From Streptococcus marmotae (GTDB lineage: Bacteria > Bacillota > Bacilli > Lactobacillales > Streptococcaceae): 64,000 nucleotides of DNA. Position numbers and translations under genes: made by a program. The notes under the pieces are model-generated. The model was not told the origin of the DNA and made no database searches. It saw nothing but the letters and a program-made list of their open reading frames with translations. Positions 61,034 to 64,000 of this stretch are shown here, one piece after another; the stretch's first letter is position 1; every line of letters begins with the position of its first letter. The DNA lies in assembly GCF_001623565.1 (NCBI RefSeq), contig NZ_CP015196.1, positions 1,447,501 through 1,511,500 on the forward strand, read 5' to 3'.

Positions 61034-62161
61034 ATGAATCTAAAAGAACAAATCATCGCCTTATCGAAGGAAATTGGTATTTCGAAGATTGGCTTTACAA
61101 CAGCTGACGATTTTGCCTATTTGGAGAAATCCTTGCGGGCTGCAGTCGAAGAAGGGCGTACATCAGGCTTTGAGCATAAAAACATTGAAGAACGCATCCA
61201 GCCCAAATTGAGCCTAGCCTCTGCTAGGACCATTATCTCGATTGCCGTTGCTTACCCAAGAAGGCTACCACAAAAACCGCAGAAAACCCAGTATAAACGA
61301 GGGAAAATTACGCCCAATTCTTGGGGCCTAGATTACCACTATATTTTACAGGACAAGTTGGAACGCTTGGCGCGTGGCATTGAAGAATTGACGGCTAATT
61401 TTGAATATAAGGGCATGGTAGATACCGGTGCACTTGTTGATACAGCGGTCGCAAGACGGGCAGGTATAGGCTTTATTGGTAAAAATGGCCTGGTCATTTC
61501 AAAGGAATTTGGTTCCTACATGTTTTTGGGCGAACTTATTACCAATTTAGAAATAGAGCCTGATCAACCAGTTGACTATGACTGTGGGGACTGCAATCGT
61601 TGTGTGACAGCCTGCCCCACATCTTGTTTGATTGGGGATGGAACCATGAATGCCAAACGTTGTCTGTCCTTTCAGACCCAAGATAAGGGCATGATGGATC
61701 TTGAATTTCGAAAGAAAATCAAGACGGTCATCTATGGCTGTGATATTTGTCAGATTTGCTGCCCCTATAATAAGGGAATTGACAGTCCACCAGTTGTGGA
61801 CATTGACCCTGATTTGGCTGAGCCAGAACTCATTCCCTTTTTGGAGTTGTCAAATGGCCAGTTTAAGGAAAAATTTGGCATGATTGCTGGTAGCTGGCGT
61901 GGAAAAAATATTCTTCAGCGAAATGCCATTATCGCACTTGCCAATGCAAATGACAAATCGAGCGTCCCAAAACTTTTAGAAATTATTGATAAAAAGCAAA
62001 ATCCGATTCACATGGCAACGGCAATTTGGGCGCTTAGTCAGCTGGTCAAACAACCCAATGAGGAGTTGATTTCCTTTATCGAAGACATTACCAGTGACCA
62101 TCCAGATGTCCTAGCAGAGCGCGAAGTCTTTCTAACACTCGCTAAAAAGCCACAAGTATGA
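61034..62161 (+). CDS. queG: epoxyqueuosine reductase
   Basis: A 375-residue iron-sulfur and cobalamin enzyme, the last step of queuosine synthesis in tRNA. Two ferredoxin-like clusters are visible, CGDCNRCVTACPTSC and CDICQICCPYN. The N-terminal YKRGKITPNSWGLDYHYILQ and MVDTGALVDTAVARRAGIGF belong to the QueG core; a C-terminal HEAT-like part (LEIIDKKQNPIHMATAIWAL) follows. The leader is very short (start codon only seven bases after the -10), with a weak ribosome site. prfB follows. Confidence 0.95.
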   Translation: MNLKEQIIALSKEIGISKIGFTTADDFAYLEKSLRAAVEEGRTSGFEHKNIEERIQPKLSLASARTIISIAVAYPRRLPQKPQKTQYKRGKITPNSWGLDYHYILQDKLERLARGIEELTANFEYKGMVDTGALVDTAVARRAGIGFIGKNGLVISKEFGSYMFLGELITNLEIEPDQPVDYDCGDCNRCVTACPTSCLIGDGTMNAKRCLSFQTQDKGMMDLEFRKKIKTVIYGCDICQICCPYNKGIDSPPVVDIDPDLAEPELIPFLELSNGQFKEKFGMIAGSWRGKNILQRNAIIALANANDKSSVPKLLEIIDKKQNPIHMATAIWALSQLVKQPNEELISFIEDITSDHPDVLAEREVFLTLAKKPQV

Positions 62162-62194
62162 TATAATAAAAAGAATATAGAAAATGAGGTATTT

Positions 62195-63290
62195 ATGGAT
62201 ATAGCAGAAATTCGACAAAAAATAGACGAGCTAGAAGCCAAATTAAACTCATTCAGGGGGTCTCTTTGACTTAGAAGGTTTGGAAGAAGAAATTGCCATC
62301 TTGGAAAACAAGATGACCGAACCTGACTTTTGGAATGATAATTTGGCAGCTCAGAAAACATCTCAAGAGCTCAATGAATTAAAAGCTACGTATCAGAATT
62401 TTCATCAGATGATGGAATTACTTGATGAAGCGGGGATTCTCATGGAATTTTTAGCAGAAGATGATTCTGTTCAAGAAGAACTAGAAGAAAAGCTGTTGGA
62501 ATTAGACAAATTGATGACGAGCTATGAGTTAACTCTTCTTTTATCTGATCCTTATGATAGCAATAATGCTATTTTAGAAATCCATCCTGGATCAGGTGGT
62601 ACAGAGGCACAGGACTGGGGAGAAATGCTGTTACGAATGTATACACGCTTTGGGAATGCCAAAGGTTTCAAGGTGGAAACCTTAGACTATCAAGCAGGAG
62701 ATGAAGCAGGGATTAAATCTGTTACGCTCAGTTTTACAGGGCCTAATGCCTACGGTTTGCTCAAGTCTGAAATGGGGGTCCACCGCTTAGTGCGTATCTC
62801 ACCATTTGATTCGGCGAAACGCCGTCACACCTCCTTTACATCAGTGGAAGTCATGCCAGAATTGGATGACACGATTGAAATTGAGATTCGTGACGATGAG
62901 ATAAAAATGGATACCTTCCGTAGTGGCGGTGCTGGTGGACAGAACGTCAATAAGGTATCAACAGGGGTTCGTCTGACCCATATCCCGACAGGCATTGTGA
63001 CTCAATCGACTGTTGATCGTACCCAATATGGAAACAGAGATCGTGCCTTGAAATTGCTGCAAGCCAAGCTCTATCAATTGGAGCAAGAAAAGAAAGCAGC
63101 TGAAGTGGATTCCTTAAAAGGGGATAAAAAGGAAATTACCTGGGGCAGTCAGATTCGTTCCTATGTTTTTACTCCCTATACCATGGTCAAAGATCACCGC
63201 ACAGGCTATGAAGTTGCTCAGGTAGATAAGGTCATGGACGGAGATATTGAAGGATTTATCGATGCCTATCTCAAATGGCGTATTAGCTAA
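62195..63290 (+). CDS. prfB: peptide chain release factor 2, with programmed +1 frameshift
   Basis: RF2 reads UGA and UAA stops. The first 24 codons (62195-62266) end in CTT followed by an in-frame TGA (62267-62269). The classic signal AGGGGG-TCT-CTT-TGA-C is at 62255-62270: a Shine-Dalgarno-like AGGGGG just before the slippery CTT. Reading shifts by one base to GAC at 62268 and continues to 63290, 364 residues in all. The SPF anticodon tripeptide ([13 protein letters not shown]) and GGQ motif ([11 protein letters not shown]) are present. Low RF2 favours the shift, so the gene controls itself. Confidence 0.97.
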
Positions 63291-63326
63291 AATAAAAAGA
63301 AAGGACTGTCTTAGACAGAGTACCTT

Positions 63327-64000
63327 ATGAGAATTATCGAAATGAAAGACGTTTCCAAGAAATATGGAAACGGGACGACTGCACTTCGAGGAGTGTCTGT
63401 CAATGTTGAATCAGGAGAGTTTGCCTATATTGTAGGACCTTCTGGTGCCGGGAAATCAACTTTTATCAAGCTCTTGTATCGTGAAGAAAAGTTGGATAAA
63501 GGTTCGCTTAAGGTTGGAAAATTCAATCTTGCTAAAATCAAGAAAAAAGATGTCCCAATGCTACGCCGTAGTGTTGGAGTTGTCTTCCAGGATTATAAAC
63601 TGCTTCCAAAGAAGACGGTATTTGAAAATATCGCCTATGCCATGGAAGTTATTGGTGAGAAACCACGTAATATTAAAAAGCGGGTTATGGAAGTCCTAGA
63701 TTTAGTTGGTTTGAAGCATAAGATTCGCTCGTTTCCAAATGAATTATCCGGTGGGGAGCAACAGCGGATTGCAATTGCTCGTGCGATTGTGAATAATCCC
63801 AAAGTTTTAATTGCCGATGAGCCAACGGGAAACTTGGACCCTGAGAATTCTTGGGAAATTATGAATCTTTTGGAGCGGATCAACCTCCAAGGAACGACGA
63901 TTTTGATGGCAACGCATAATAGCCAAATCGTAAATACACTTCGCCATCGCGTTATCGCAATCGAAGACGGTCGAGTGGTACGTGATGAAGTAGAAGGAGA
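63327..64000 (+). CDS. ftsE: cell division ATP-binding protein FtsE (cut by window end)
   Basis: The first 224 codons of an ABC-type ATPase starting MRIIEMKDVSKKYGNGTTAL. Walker A GPSGAGKST is near residue 38, the Q-loop in VFQDYKLLPKKTVFENIAYA, signature LSGGEQQRIAIARAI, Walker B VLIADEPTGNLDP and switch His in ATHNSQIV. FtsEX drives PcsB peptidoglycan hydrolase at the septum in streptococci. Typical length is about 230, so nearly all is present. The only good ribosome site, AAAGGA, lies 22 bases upstream, with a hairpin (CTGTC-TTA-GACAG, 63306-63318) between it and the ATG. Confidence 0.95.
   Translation, partial: MRIIEMKDVSKKYGNGTTALRGVSVNVESGEFAYIVGPSGAGKSTFIKLLYREEKLDKGSLKVGKFNLAKIKKKDVPMLRRSVGVVFQDYKLLPKKTVFENIAYAMEVIGEKPRNIKKRVMEVLDLVGLKHKIRSFPNELSGGEQQRIAIARAIVNNPKVLIADEPTGNLDPENSWEIMNLLERINLQGTTILMATHNSQIVNTLRHRVIAIEDGRVVRDEVEG

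Overview
The window reads as a chromosome segment of a low-GC Gram-positive bacterium of the genus Streptococcus. Support comes from the neighbourhoods (ptsH-ptsI, nrdH-nrdE-nrdF, miaA-hflX-rnz-SDR-recJ-apt, queG-prfB-ftsE), AAGGAGG-type ribosome sites, extended -10 promoters, Rgg-family regulators, a lactococcin-972-type bacteriocin and MtaR-type MET boxes. The set is compatible with Streptococcus suis or a close relative; I cannot fix the species without a search.

Layout. 0-9.3 kb: end of ddl, a dead ABC-ATPase fragment, murF, a YwaF-like membrane protein, an IS30-family element inserted at that gene's terminator, prfC, a PH-domain protein, a membrane-anchored protein and a DEAD-box helicase behind a long leader with a terminator-like hairpin. 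9.6-12.7 kb: a small HTH regulator cassette (small membrane proteins, DUF3169 protein, CPBP protease), then an IS200-type element whose transposase carries a nonsense codon. 12.7-18.8 kb: class Ib ribonucleotide reductase with NrdR boxes, then ptsHI. 18.8-23.7 kb: a noncoding stretch with gene debris and two palindromic operators, then a thiol/redox operon (trxA, trxB, thioredoxin-like, DsbA-like, an overlooked 45-aa ORF, luciferase-like monooxygenase, TMEM175-like channel). 24-29.5 kb: a two-permease FtsX-type ABC transporter and a two-component system. 29.5-32.1 kb: MetE-like methyltransferase with a MET box, and an MFS exporter.

32.1-41 kb is the accessory core. A TPR/Rgg-type regulator is divergent from an overlooked 47-aa exported peptide with a strong ribosome site; then come a lactococcin-972-family bacteriocin, its large membrane protein, an ABC ATPase and a short exported protein. 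This looks like a peptide-controlled bacteriocin locus. Next to it, a second Rgg regulator with an acidic exported peptide and a divergent two-gene ABC exporter is bracketed by 56-bp direct repeats.

41-64 kb is mostly core: DUF3042, miaA, hflX, rnz, SDR, 0.6 kb of tandem structured repeats, cardiolipin synthase, three tiny membrane proteins, an IS110-family element with a structured noncoding end (bridge-RNA candidate), a CPBP protease, recJ, apt, metA with a perfect MET box, dnaD-like, trmK, Nif3-like, rmlA-rmlC-(nucleotidyltransferase-like)-rmlB, a VanZ-like protein, queG, prfB with its programmed frameshift, and the start of ftsE. A family of terminator hairpins with an invariant AGT loop and a conserved tail recurs in several gaps.
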